Assembly: GCF_011046485.1 (NCBI RefSeq)
Contig: NZ_CP049256.1
Coordinates: forward strand, 2,728,001-2,792,000
Origin: Microbacterium sp. 4R-513
Lineage (GTDB): Bacteria > Actinomycetota > Actinomycetes > Actinomycetales > Microbacteriaceae
DNA: 64,000 nucleotides
Direction: 5' to 3'
The translations under genes were made by a program, and so were the position numbers. Of this stretch, positions 8,723 through 16,855 are shown piece by piece (positions within the stretch are counted from its first letter, which is position 1; each line of letters begins with the position of its first letter). The notes under the pieces are model-generated. The model had not been told where the DNA came from. It saw only the letters and a program-made list of their open reading frames with translations, and ran no database searches.

Positions 8723-9898
8723 ATGGACGCCGACATGACTGCGATCCGCGACCCGCGGGACCGACTCGGAGAGATGCGCCGCGAGCATTCTGCGCGCTGC
8801 GCTGACTACCTGCGTGCGTCAGGCCCCGCTACCATCGCCGCGATCGCCGAGGCGGTGGGTCTGTCCAAGCCGACGGTGAAAGACCGACTCGTCGACCTCA
8901 TGGAGGTCGACGTCGTGACCGATGCCGGACCTGAGTACTCGGGTGGCGCGGGGCGCCCAGCCTCCTGGTTCTCCTTCAACCCGAGCGTTGCCCACGTCAT
9001 CGGGCTCGATCTCGGGCAGCACGTGGAGCGCCTCGCCATCGTCGATCTCGGCGGAACGGTGCATCACGCCGAGTCGCGCCAGGTCGATCCGAGCGTGTCG
9101 GCGGACCAGCGGCTCGAGAATGCACGCCAGTGGGTCCAGCGGGCGCGTGATTCGGTCTCCACTCCTCTCGGGCAGTGGGCAGGGATCGGTGTCTCGCTTC
9201 CCGGACCCATCACTCAGGCAGGCAGCCTGCGCGACCCCGCCGCGTTCCAGGAGTGGGTCGGCCAGGCCGTGCTCCCTCGTCTCACCGACGCGTTCGACGC
9301 TCCGGTGCTCGCCGTTCACGACTTGGAGGCGGCACTTCTCGCTGAGCATCGCATGGGTGCTGCCCGCGGTGTGGACACATTCGTGCTGCCGGTGCTCTGG
9401 CACGACATCGCTGCCGGAATTCAGATCGACGGTTCGATCTACGGAGGCGCACGCCGATCTGAGGGTGAGCCGTACCACCTCCGCCGCGTGCGCGAGGCGT
9501 CGCGGCGCACCGAGTGGAGCACCGTGGACGACATCCGCGCCCTCATTGCCTCCGCCGCTGTCGATCCCGCTGCGAAGGAGAGCCTCGACGCGTTCGCCGA
9601 CACCGCGGCCGAGCAGATCGCGATGCTGTTGCTCGTGATCGATCCCGAACTGGTGCTCCTCCACGGACCGCTGGTGGACGACGAGCTGCTCGTCAAGACC
9701 GTCGCGCAGCGTGTTCGTCATCACGCCGGGCGGCAGGACATCGAGATCGACGTCAGTCGGTTCCGCCAGTCGAGTTCTCTCATCGGCGCCGCACTCGCAG
9801 TGCTCGAAGAGGCGAGCGATCGCCTCATCGGCCCTGGACTGCGCCCCATCGATGTCGTCTGGGACGCGTGGAGCGTCCCACTCAGTCGAGCCGGATAG
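8723..9898 (+). CDS. ROK family transcriptional regulator
   Basis: A 391-residue regulator: an N-terminal winged helix-turn-helix (about residues 25-65, with AEAVGLSKPTVKDRL as the recognition region) followed by a sugar-kinase-like ROK domain. VIGLDLGQHVERLAIVDLGG and GIGVSLPGPIT are recognisable ROK segments. The usual ROK zinc site, CxCGxxGCxE after a GH motif, is not visible; the corresponding stretch reads GGARRSEGEPYHL. It therefore may not bind zinc or phosphorylate sugar. The ATG at 8723 has GGGGAAG 7 bases upstream. As the first gene before the sugar importer, and divergent from GH36, it is the likely local repressor, sensing a sugar released from the imported glycan. Effector and operator are inferred. 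Confidence 0.88.
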   Translation: MDADMTAIRDPRDRLGEMRREHSARCADYLRASGPATIAAIAEAVGLSKPTVKDRLVDLMEVDVVTDAGPEYSGGAGRPASWFSFNPSVAHVIGLDLGQHVERLAIVDLGGTVHHAESRQVDPSVSADQRLENARQWVQRARDSVSTPLGQWAGIGVSLPGPITQAGSLRDPAAFQEWVGQAVLPRLTDAFDAPVLAVHDLEAALLAEHRMGAARGVDTFVLPVLWHDIAAGIQIDGSIYGGARRSEGEPYHLRRVREASRRTEWSTVDDIRALIASAAVDPAAKESLDAFADTAAEQIAMLLLVIDPELVLLHGPLVDDELLVKTVAQRVRHHAGRQDIEIDVSRFRQSSSLIGAALAVLEEASDRLIGPGLRPIDVVWDAWSVPLSRAG

Positions 9899-9914
9899 CC
9901 ACCCACTGGCCTCC

Positions 9915-9947
9915 GGCCCGGGCACGAGGGGCGCAGTCCCTCGGGCC
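9915..9947 (+). other. Intercistronic hairpin between ROK and binding-protein genes
   Basis: GAGGG (9926-9930) pairs with CCCTC (9938-9942), and GGCCC (9915-9919) pairs with GGGCC (9943-9947) across a 6-base bulge. No T tract follows. Its place before the binding-protein gene suggests partial termination or protection of the downstream transcript from decay, which would let the abundant binding protein be made in excess of the regulator. Confidence 0.45.
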
Positions 9948-9987
9948 GCATTCCGCCAGGAATCGTCCAACGCAAAGGATACACATC

Positions 9988-11268
9988 ATGAACAAACGAA
10001 TCGTCCTCGGGGTGGTCGCTGTCGCCGCACTCGGCCTTTCGGGCTGCGCTTCGACCGCAGACGCCGACTCTGACTCGACCGGGGAAGGCGTGAACATCGT
10101 CTACGCGGTCCCCAGCAGCTGGGTTAATACCGGCGCGCTGCAGGAGAACATCGACCTCTGGGAGAAGGAGACGGGGAACACCGTGGAAGTTCTCGGCATC
10201 CCCGACGAGCAGCACGACACGACGGTCCAGGCCCGGCTCGCCTCGGGAGGGGGCATCGACGTCTTCGCGGGACTGAATGACATCGAGGACTCGGCTTCCG
10301 TCATGGTCGAGATCACCGATCCGTCGTTCGAGGACCGCATGAGCTCGGCCGTGTACGAGTCGATGTTCGCCACGGACGGAAAGCTCTACAGCTACCCGAC
10401 CGCCGACGCGCTCGCCACGTTCGGCGTTCTGTACAACGAGGAGGTCTTCGAGGCCGCCGGCGTCGACGAGGCGCCTACGTCACTGGAGGACCTGACCGCT
10501 GCCTTCGAGCAGATCAAGGCCGCCGGCGTCACCCCGCTGTACCTCGCGGGCAAGGACGGCTGGACCCTCCTCCAGCACCGCAACTCCGTCGACGCCGACT
10601 TCCTCTCGACGGACCCCGACATCGCGGCCAAGCTCGCGACCAACGAGACGACGTGGACCGAGGTGCCTGGATTCGAGGGGCAGTACGACGCGCTTCTCGA
10701 TTGGTCCACCGGGGGGCTCATCAACCCCGACGTGCTGACGGCCAGCTACGAGCAGTCCCTCGAGGCGCTCGCCACCGGCAAGGCCGGAGCGATCATCAAC
10801 GGCACGTGGGCGATCAGCGAGCTGCGCAAGCAGAACCCCGACCTCGAGCTCGGATTCTTCGCCGTCCCGAACGCCGATGGTGAGACCGTCATCGGGCTGA
10901 GCCGCCCGAACACCATGCACATCGCCGCTTCGAGCAAGGTGCAGGAGGAGGCGCAGGATCTGCTCGAGTTCCTGATCGCTCCCGAACAGGCGGAGCGCTT
11001 CATCGCCGCTGCCCCGGGTGTCCCCTCGTTCGAGGACGTCACCGTGGCCGAACCCGACCCGGCGATCGAGGACGTCCAGGTTTACGTCGCAGAGGGTCGC
11101 GTCGTCGGTCACTTCGACAACCTGAGCCGTTTCCCCACCCCGCAGGACGACATCATCGCCGCGTACCAGGAGCTCGTCGCCGGTCGGATCAACGTCGAAG
11201 AATTCGGCGCTGCGTATGACGCGGCATGGATCAACGCCGGTAAGACGGCCGGCCTCGAGGGCTTCTGA
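9988..11268 (+). CDS. Sugar ABC transporter substrate-binding lipoprotein
   Basis: A 426-residue extracellular solute-binding protein of family 1. The N-terminus MNKRIVLGVVAVAALGLSGC is a lipoprotein signal peptide with lipobox LSGC, so the mature protein is anchored outside the membrane by its cysteine. The mature start ADADSDSTGEGVNIVYAVPS, the GIPDEQHDTTVQARLASGGG segment and the INGTWAISELRKQNP segment are typical of carbohydrate-binding members. AAAGGA lies 8 bases before the ATG. It is followed by two permease genes, and its ligand is probably the oligosaccharide produced by the GH98 enzyme. That ligand is inferred from context; the family assignment is firm. Confidence 0.92.
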   Translation: MNKRIVLGVVAVAALGLSGCASTADADSDSTGEGVNIVYAVPSSWVNTGALQENIDLWEKETGNTVEVLGIPDEQHDTTVQARLASGGGIDVFAGLNDIEDSASVMVEITDPSFEDRMSSAVYESMFATDGKLYSYPTADALATFGVLYNEEVFEAAGVDEAPTSLEDLTAAFEQIKAAGVTPLYLAGKDGWTLLQHRNSVDADFLSTDPDIAAKLATNETTWTEVPGFEGQYDALLDWSTGGLINPDVLTASYEQSLEALATGKAGAIINGTWAISELRKQNPDLELGFFAVPNADGETVIGLSRPNTMHIAASSKVQEEAQDLLEFLIAPEQAERFIAAAPGVPSFEDVTVAEPDPAIEDVQVYVAEGRVVGHFDNLSRFPTPQDDIIAAYQELVAGRINVEEFGAAYDAAWINAGKTAGLEGF

Positions 11269-11299
11269 GCCCTCGGCGATACGAACGGCGGGAAGCACG

Positions 11300-12193
11300 A
11301 TGACCTCTTCGACCATCAACCACGCGTACACACGGTGGTTCCTGGTACCAGCGGCCCTGGTCTTCACGATCTTCTTCGTGCTTCCCGCCGTTCTCGGCCT
11401 CTACCTTTCGCTGACCAACGCCTCAACGCTCTCCGGGAGGGCCGACTTCATCGGCTTCGCCAACTTCGAGCTGCTGCTCGGAGACAACGGAGGCGACTTC
11501 CTGAACAGCATCGGTATCCAGTTCATCTACGCGCTCGTGCTGACGGCGGCCAAGACGGTTGTCGGGGTCGGCATCGCGCTCTTCTTGAACCGCGCCTTCG
11601 TAGGTCGTCACGCGCTCCGTGCGATCGTCTACATGCCGATGATGTTCTCCACCATCGTCGTGGGCGTCACGTTCTACTTTCTTCTGTCACAAGAAGGCCT
11701 GTTCAACGAGTCGCTGCGGTGGCTCGGTCTGGGCTTTCTCACACAGGACTGGTTCGGGAGCTTCGACCTGGCGCTCTACACGGCAGCGGCGGTGGAGACG
11801 TGGATCGGGGTGGGGTGGACCGTCGTCATCGTGCTCGCCGCGCTTCAGGGCATCCCGGAGGACGTCATCGAGGCGGCCACGCTCGACGGTGCCAATGGAC
11901 TCCAGATGACGTTCTTCATCCGCATCCCGCTGGTGGCTCACGCCATTGCGCTCACGTCCCTACTCTCGTTCATCGCCGGAATGAAGGCATTCGAGATCAT
12001 CTACGCCACGACCGCCGGAGGGCCGGGAACATCGACACAAGTCATGACCATGTTCATCGCCAAAGCGCTCGGCACGACCAACCTCGGCTACGCCGCCGCG
12101 GCTCAGTTCGTGCAATTCGCGCTCATCGCGGGGCTCGCGGTCGCCATACAGCTCACCATCACGAGGATCGCAAAGCGGCGGCAGGCAACATGA
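11300..12193 (+). CDS. Sugar ABC transporter permease, MalF/UgpA type
   Basis: A 297-residue inner-membrane permease with about six hydrophobic segments, starting with WFLVPAALVFTIFFVLPAVL. The EAA loop, which docks the ATPase, is visible as EDVIEAATLDGANGLQMTFF. The ATG at 11300 follows GGGAAG; longer in-frame starts would lie inside the preceding gene. The stop overlaps the next permease's start by four bases (ATGA). No ATP-binding subunit is encoded in this cluster, so the importer must use an ATPase encoded elsewhere, as actinobacterial sugar importers that share an MsiK-type ATPase do. Substrate is inferred from neighbours. Confidence 0.92.
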   Translation: MTSSTINHAYTRWFLVPAALVFTIFFVLPAVLGLYLSLTNASTLSGRADFIGFANFELLLGDNGGDFLNSIGIQFIYALVLTAAKTVVGVGIALFLNRAFVGRHALRAIVYMPMMFSTIVVGVTFYFLLSQEGLFNESLRWLGLGFLTQDWFGSFDLALYTAAAVETWIGVGWTVVIVLAALQGIPEDVIEAATLDGANGLQMTFFIRIPLVAHAIALTSLLSFIAGMKAFEIIYATTAGGPGTSTQVMTMFIAKALGTTNLGYAAAAQFVQFALIAGLAVAIQLTITRIAKRRQAT

Positions 12194-13008
12194 TCCGCCG
12201 GGGGGTCGAGCGCGGCACGACCTATGTGGTCGCGATAGCGATCGCGAGCATTTTCATCATCCCCATGGTGGTGATCCTGCTGACGTCGTTCAAGTCACCG
12301 GAGGAGGCGTCGACCTTCGACCTCTCGCTTCCGCGCGAATGGCTGTTCTCCAACTATGTCGAGGTCCTGAACGATCCGGCCGTCGCGCGCGGGTTCCTCA
12401 ACAGCGTGATCATCACGACAGGCGTGACGGTCATCACCGTCGTCGTCTGCGCGCTCGCTGCCTTCGTCATCGCCCGCCGCACGACCCGCATCACCAAGGG
12501 AGTGTATTTCTATCTACTGGCGGGCATGGTGGCTCCGTTCGCATTCGTGCCGGCGATCAAGGTGCTGCAGATGCTCGGCCTGGCCAACACGCACGCAGGC
12601 CTCATCCTCACCGACGTCGCGGTCCAGATTCCCTTCACAACCCTCCTGCTCGTCGGATTCATCTCCCAGCTCCCACGCGAGCTGGATGAAGCCGCGATCA
12701 TCGACGGCGCCGGACGGATCCGCTTGTTCTTCCAGGTGATCTTCCCCCTCCTCCGGCCCGTCACCCTGACCTGCGTCATCCTCCTGTTCACCTACGCGTG
12801 GAACGAGTTCCAGAACGTGCTGTTCCTCGTCGGGCCCGACGTCTGGACCATGCCGATGACGGTCTTCAACTTTCAGGGGACCCACACCTATAACTACGCG
12901 CTCGTGTGCGCCAACCTCGTCGTGACCATCGTGCCGATCCTGATCGTCTTCATCGCCGCGCAGAAATACATCACATCGGGTATCACGTCGGGCGCACTCA
13001 AGAGCTGA
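12190..13008 (+). CDS. Sugar ABC transporter permease, MalG/UgpE type
   Basis: A 272-residue partner permease with six predicted membrane segments. The N-terminal VVAIAIASIFIIPMVVILLT is the first, and the EAA loop reads ELDEAAIIDGAGRIRLFFQV followed by IFPLLRPV, as in MalG-like proteins. It starts inside the stop of the first permease (ATGA overlap), which implies translational coupling and equal amounts of both. The stop is 16 bases before the fucosidase start, so the operon continues. Together with the binding lipoprotein it forms the uptake system of the glycan locus, lacking only an ATPase. Confidence 0.92.
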   Translation: MIRRGVERGTTYVVAIAIASIFIIPMVVILLTSFKSPEEASTFDLSLPREWLFSNYVEVLNDPAVARGFLNSVIITTGVTVITVVVCALAAFVIARRTTRITKGVYFYLLAGMVAPFAFVPAIKVLQMLGLANTHAGLILTDVAVQIPFTTLLLVGFISQLPRELDEAAIIDGAGRIRLFFQVIFPLLRPVTLTCVILLFTYAWNEFQNVLFLVGPDVWTMPMTVFNFQGTHTYNYALVCANLVVTIVPILIVFIAAQKYITSGITSGALKS

Positions 13009-13024
13009 CATGCGAAAGGAACCA

Positions 13025-14332
13025 ATGTTTATCGCCGCGTCCCGCACCGACTGGTTTACCCAGGCTCGATTCGGGCTCTTCATCCACCTCGGGCCGTACT
13101 CCGTGCTCGGGGGTGAAGAGTGGGTCAGATCGATCGATCGACTCTCGATCGAGCAGTATCAACCCGCGGTCGACGGATTTCAGCCACATGAACTCGATGC
13201 TCAGGCGTGGGCACGCAGTGCCGCCGCCGCGGGGATGAAGTATGCCGTCCTCACGGCGAAGCACCACGACGGATTCTGCCTCTTCGATTCCGCGCTGACG
13301 ACATATTCGGTGATGCACAACGGGTTCGGGCGCGACCTCGTCAGGGAGTACGTCGAGGCGTTCCGCGCAGAAGGCATCAAGGTCGGCCTGTACTACTCCC
13401 TGCTGGACTGGCATCACCCCGACTACCCTGTCGTCGGCGATGAGCATCACCCACACCGCGACGACCCGGCGTGGGCGGACCATTGCCCCGACTTCGATCG
13501 CTACCTCGACTACATGCACGGTCAGGTCGAGGAGCTCGTCACGAAGTATGGCGAGATCGACATCCTCTGGTTCGACTTCTCCTACGGCAGCATGCTCGCC
13601 GACAAATGGCGAGCTCGTGAACTCATCGAGATGGTGCGCTGGCACCAGCCGAACGTGATCATCAATAACCGGCTCGAGACGAGCGGGGGCGGCTTCGGGT
13701 CGATCGTCTCGGATAGCCCCAGCCCCTGGGCGGGCGACTGGGTCTCGCCCGAGCAGCTCGTGCCGGAGGGGGGTGTGCGGAACGAGCGCGGCGAACCCGT
13801 TCCGTGGGAGTCCTGCTTCACGCACAACAACCACTGGGGCTACTTCCGCGACGACGACGCCTACAAGAGCCCGCGCCTTCTCATCCGAAAGCTCGTCGAG
13901 ATCGTGAGCAACGGCGGAAACATGCTCCTCAACGTCGGCCCCCGACCCGAGGGGGCCTTCCCCGAGGAGTCGATACAGGTGCTGGCGAAGGTGGGTGACT
14001 GGCTCGACAAGAACGGCGAGAGCGTCTACGGGGCCGGCATCGCCGACCTCCCCAAGCCTGCCTGGGGTTACTACACGCAGAGCGGTTCGACCGTCTACGC
14101 CCACGTCCTCGAGCAGCCCGTGGGCCCGCTCGCGCTAACGGGCATCGATGCCTCGCAGGTGCGATCGGTGCGGCTTCTTGAGAACGGGCAACCATTGAAT
14201 CGCGCAGACCTGTGGCTGACGGATCCATTCCCCGGCACATATTTCGTCTCGTTCGGCGATAACCCGGCCTTCACCTATCCGCTGCCAGACGAGGACGACA
14301 CGGTCCTCGCGATCGAACTGGACATGGAATGA
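13025..14332 (+). CDS. GH29 alpha-L-fucosidase, intracellular
   Basis: A 435-residue family GH29 enzyme that hydrolyses terminal alpha-L-fucose with retention. Seen: FGLFIHLGPYSVLGGEEW (residues 16-33, the family's start signature), YAVLTAKHHDGFCLF with the substrate-binding HH pair, and IDILWFDFSYG, whose aspartate at about residue 184 is the expected nucleophile. The second half carries GGNMLLNVGPRPEG, a strong GH29 marker. There is no signal peptide, so it acts on imported sugars. The ATG at 13025 is chosen because GAAAGGA lies just upstream; an in-frame ATG at 13010 precedes that site. With GH36 it could strip both caps from a blood-group-B-type trisaccharide. The linkage preference cannot be read from sequence. 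Confidence 0.93.
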   Translation: MFIAASRTDWFTQARFGLFIHLGPYSVLGGEEWVRSIDRLSIEQYQPAVDGFQPHELDAQAWARSAAAAGMKYAVLTAKHHDGFCLFDSALTTYSVMHNGFGRDLVREYVEAFRAEGIKVGLYYSLLDWHHPDYPVVGDEHHPHRDDPAWADHCPDFDRYLDYMHGQVEELVTKYGEIDILWFDFSYGSMLADKWRARELIEMVRWHQPNVIINNRLETSGGGFGSIVSDSPSPWAGDWVSPEQLVPEGGVRNERGEPVPWESCFTHNNHWGYFRDDDAYKSPRLLIRKLVEIVSNGGNMLLNVGPRPEGAFPEESIQVLAKVGDWLDKNGESVYGAGIADLPKPAWGYYTQSGSTVYAHVLEQPVGPLALTGIDASQVRSVRLLENGQPLNRADLWLTDPFPGTYFVSFGDNPAFTYPLPDEDDTVLAIELDME

Positions 14333-14343
14333 GAGCGACCAAC

Positions 14344-14382
14344 GTGACAGACGAGAACTCCTTCGGGGTGACCGTCGCATGA
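14344..14382 (+). other. 12-codon open frame overlapping the next start
   Basis: GTG at 14344 opens a frame of 12 codons (VTDENSFGVTVA) that ends at the TGA of the ATGA where the enolase-superfamily gene starts. It may be a coupling leader or the leftover start and end of a gene deleted in frame. Its reality is uncertain. Confidence 0.25.
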
Positions 14383-15467
14383 CGACGATCACTCGCGCTG
14401 AGGCGCGTCTCATCGACCTCGAGGTGGAAACGGTTCGTACGGATGCGGTGCAGTCGTTCCTGAAGCAGGAGACGCTGTTCGTCGAGGTCGAGACCTCGGA
14501 TGGGCTGACCGGCACCGGGTACTCCTACACGATCGGTACCGGTGGGGGTGCGGTGCTGAGCATGCTTCGGGAGCACCTGCTGCCCCGGTTGGCGGGTCGT
14601 GATAGTCGCGAGGTCGAAGCCATTTGGCAGGACCTGCACTGGTCCACGCATGCGACGGTGGTCGGTGCGATCACGTCGCTTGCGCTGGCCGCAGTGGACA
14701 CCGCGCTGTGGGATCTGCGGGCTCGTCGCGCGGGGCAGCCGTTGTGGCAGCTGGCAGGCGGTTTCCGCCGTGAGGTGCCGATCTACGACACCGAGGGTGG
14801 CTGGCTGCACCTGTCCACGGAAAGCCTGGTCGAGGGTGCGGTGGACTCGCAGCGGCGTGGTCTGCGCGGCGTGAAGCTGAAGGTGGGCAAGCCGTCGATC
14901 ACCGAGGACCGGCAGCGGTTGCTGGCGGTGCGGGAGGCGATCGGACCGGATATGCACATCATGGTCGACGCGAACCAGTCGATGACCGCTGCTGAGGCGG
15001 TTCGGCGGGCGGCGGCGTTCGAAGACGCCGGCCTGTATTGGTTCGAGGAACCGCTTCCGGCCGACGACGTCAGCGGTCACGCTCGCTTGGCGGCGTCCAC
15101 GTCGATCCCGGTCGCTGTGGGCGAGTCGCTGTACTCGATCGGGCAGTTCCGGGACTACCTGCACCGCGACGCTGCGGGCATCGTGCAAGTCGACGTGGCA
15201 CGGGTCGGCGGTATCACCCCGTGGCTCAAGGTCGCCCACCTCGCCGAGGCGTACAACGTCGCCGTCTGTCCGCACTTCCTGATGGAACTGCACGTCAGCC
15301 TGGTCGCCGCGGTTCCCAACGGCGCCTACGTGGAACACATTCCACAGTTGCGGGCCATCACCCGGTCGCAATTGCAGATCAGCGACGGCTTCGCGATCGC
15401 TCCCGACACCCCCGGCCTCGGCATCGAGTGGGACCCCGACGCGATCGACGACCGCCGCGTCGCCTGA
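14379..15467 (+). CDS. Mandelate racemase/muconate lactonizing enzyme family protein
   Basis: A 362-residue enolase-superfamily enzyme of the mandelate racemase subgroup, which abstracts a proton next to a carboxylate using Mg2+. The residues fall at the mandelate racemase positions shifted by two: KLK (K166, K168) as one base, D197, E223 and E249 as metal ligands, the D272-H299 dyad as the second base, and E319. This set is typical of acid-sugar dehydratases and some racemases. In a locus with a fucosidase and a galactosidase, L-fuconate or a galactose-derived acid is a reasonable substrate, but I see no specificity marker. GGGGTG precedes the ATG. It is the last gene of the ROK-importer-fucosidase run. 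Confidence 0.88.
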   Translation: MTTITRAEARLIDLEVETVRTDAVQSFLKQETLFVEVETSDGLTGTGYSYTIGTGGGAVLSMLREHLLPRLAGRDSREVEAIWQDLHWSTHATVVGAITSLALAAVDTALWDLRARRAGQPLWQLAGGFRREVPIYDTEGGWLHLSTESLVEGAVDSQRRGLRGVKLKVGKPSITEDRQRLLAVREAIGPDMHIMVDANQSMTAAEAVRRAAAFEDAGLYWFEEPLPADDVSGHARLAASTSIPVAVGESLYSIGQFRDYLHRDAAGIVQVDVARVGGITPWLKVAHLAEAYNVAVCPHFLMELHVSLVAAVPNGAYVEHIPQLRAITRSQLQISDGFAIAPDTPGLGIEWDPDAIDDRRVA

Positions 15468-15477
15468 CGCAACCGGC

Positions 15478-15573
15478 TCAGGTGCGTTCCGTGCCGATCC
15501 ATTCGATGAGACCCGCCACGTGGCTCTCCGCCGCCAGGGCCGCCGCGTCCGCGTCACGACGATGGAGCGCCTC
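15478..15573 (-). pseudogene. 3' remnant of a GntR/FCD-type regulator
   Basis: Read on the minus strand, this stretch encodes about 31 residues ([18 protein letters not shown] then AGLIEWIGTERT) ending in TGA at 15480-15478. The alternating alanine-rich helix beginning [10 protein letters not shown] resembles the last helix of FCD-domain GntR regulators. There is no start codon or N-terminus, and it joins directly to the start of a different gene at about 15571-15580. Family assignment is tentative because so little remains. Confidence 0.45.
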
Positions 15574-15703
15574 TGCGCTGCCGTCCGCCGACGCGATCCG
15601 CCGCCTCGAGCACGACCACCTCGCGGCCGTGCGCCGCCAGTTCAGCGGCGCACCGCAAGCCTGCGAGCCCCGCCCCGATCACGACCACGTCGTGCGTCTG
15701 CAT
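15554..15703 (-). pseudogene. 5' remnant of an FAD/NAD-dependent oxidoreductase
   Basis: The minus-strand ATG at 15703 opens a 49-codon frame with a textbook dinucleotide-binding start: [16 protein letters not shown] (GxGxxG), then [13 protein letters not shown], the second conserved segment of amine-oxidase/phytoene-desaturase-like flavoproteins. After VGGRQR the family pattern stops and the frame ends at 15554. Intact members have 400-500 residues, so this is an N-terminal stub. Just past the break the DNA reads in another frame as the end of a GntR-like gene, which points to a deletion that joined two genes. The frame's last few codons overlap that second fragment. Confidence 0.7.
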
Positions 15704-15742
15704 GAGCCGAGTGTAGGAGGACGCGCCGCCAGGCGGATCCGT

Positions 15743-16846
15743 TCAGCGGGCCGTCGAGACGGTGACGGTGAACTTGGGGTTGCGCGCCACCTGGCGGGTC
15801 GGGCCGACGAGCCGCTCGAGCGCGGGACGGTACCTCAGTGCGGAGTTCCACACCGTCCACAGCTCACCGTCCGGCCGCAGAACCCGAGCAGCGTCCGCGA
15901 ACATCCGCGGAGCGACGTCCTCGTTCACGGCCGCGCCGACGTGGAACGGCGGATTGAGGGCGATGAACGAGGCGCTTCCGTCGGGACGCGACCGCAGCAT
16001 GTCGTCGCGTGCGACCTCGACGCGATCAGCCACGCCGTTGGCGGCGGCGGTCGCCCGCGCCGAGGCGACGGCCGCGGCCGACTGATCGCACGCGTACACA
16101 CGCAGCGACGGATGCCTCGTGGCGAGCGTCGCCGCGATGACACCCGTGCCGCACGCGAGGTCGACGGCCTCGGCCTCCGGTGGCTCGGGCAGGTGTTCGA
16201 GCAGGAACCGCGTGCCGATGTCGACGGATGCCCCGGCGAACGCCCCGCCGTAGGCACAGATGACAAGACCCTCCTCGTGGGTCCGGGTCGGCTCGGGATC
16301 GCGACCGCCGTGCGGTCCCCGGGCTACGAGCACCCTCGACTTCTGGCGTGCGTGCGTCACGTCGACGCGATCGAAGTGCTCGCGGAGCACCTCGTTCATC
16401 GCGAGGGTCATGTGCTTGATCCGTCCGCCGGCGAAGACGACGACGTCGGGACCCGCGTGCGCGGCGAGAAGCCCCGCGACATCGCGGAGGGCGTCGAGCG
16501 AGCGGGGGAGGCGCAGGAGCACGACTCGCGCGCCCTCGACGAGCCCCGGCACGAGCGCTGACGACTCGAAGCGGTCGGCGAGACCCGTGCCTCGGGCATT
16601 CGCCGCGAGCGCGAGCTCGCCGAGGAGCGGATCCTGGTGCACGCGGATCGCCTCGGCGCCGTCCGCCGCCGACCCGAGGGTGAGGGCCCCGTAGCCGTCG
16701 CCGATCACGAGGAGCTCACCTGGCTTCGTGTGGGCCCGCGCGGCGGCGGACTCGTCGAGGATCAGCCGGTCCGCGGCATCCGTCGCCGGAAGACCGGGTC
16801 CTTCCAGGTCGGGCCGGCGACGCAGGGCGTCGAGCGAGAAGTCCAC
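15743..16846 (-). CDS. Class I SAM methyltransferase, RlmG/RsmC-like
   Basis: A 367-residue protein with two tandem Rossmann-like halves, as in RsmC and RlmG, which methylate N2 of guanine in 16S or 23S rRNA. The C-terminal half has the SAM-binding stretch AVDLACGTGVIAATLA, YACDQSAAAV, and the catalytic FIALNPPFHVG motif (NPPF). The N-terminal half is degenerate but keeps LLVIGDGYGALTL. Which rRNA base it modifies is not decided by sequence; RlmG is slightly more likely on length. The start is GTG at 16846. It lies 9 bases after the EI24 gene on the same strand and is probably cotranscribed. Confidence 0.8.
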   Translation of the reverse strand: MDFSLDALRRRPDLEGPGLPATDAADRLILDESAAARAHTKPGELLVIGDGYGALTLGSAADGAEAIRVHQDPLLGELALAANARGTGLADRFESSALVPGLVEGARVVLLRLPRSLDALRDVAGLLAAHAGPDVVVFAGGRIKHMTLAMNEVLREHFDRVDVTHARQKSRVLVARGPHGGRDPEPTRTHEEGLVICAYGGAFAGASVDIGTRFLLEHLPEPPEAEAVDLACGTGVIAATLATRHPSLRVYACDQSAAAVASARATAAANGVADRVEVARDDMLRSRPDGSASFIALNPPFHVGAAVNEDVAPRMFADAARVLRPDGELWTVWNSALRYRPALERLVGPTRQVARNPKFTVTVSTAR

Positions 16847-16855
16847 GCCGCCACG

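Noticed and set aside
15554..15703. A real 49-residue protein
   Set aside because: It is the truncated start of a much larger flavoprotein family and lacks the rest of the FAD domain.
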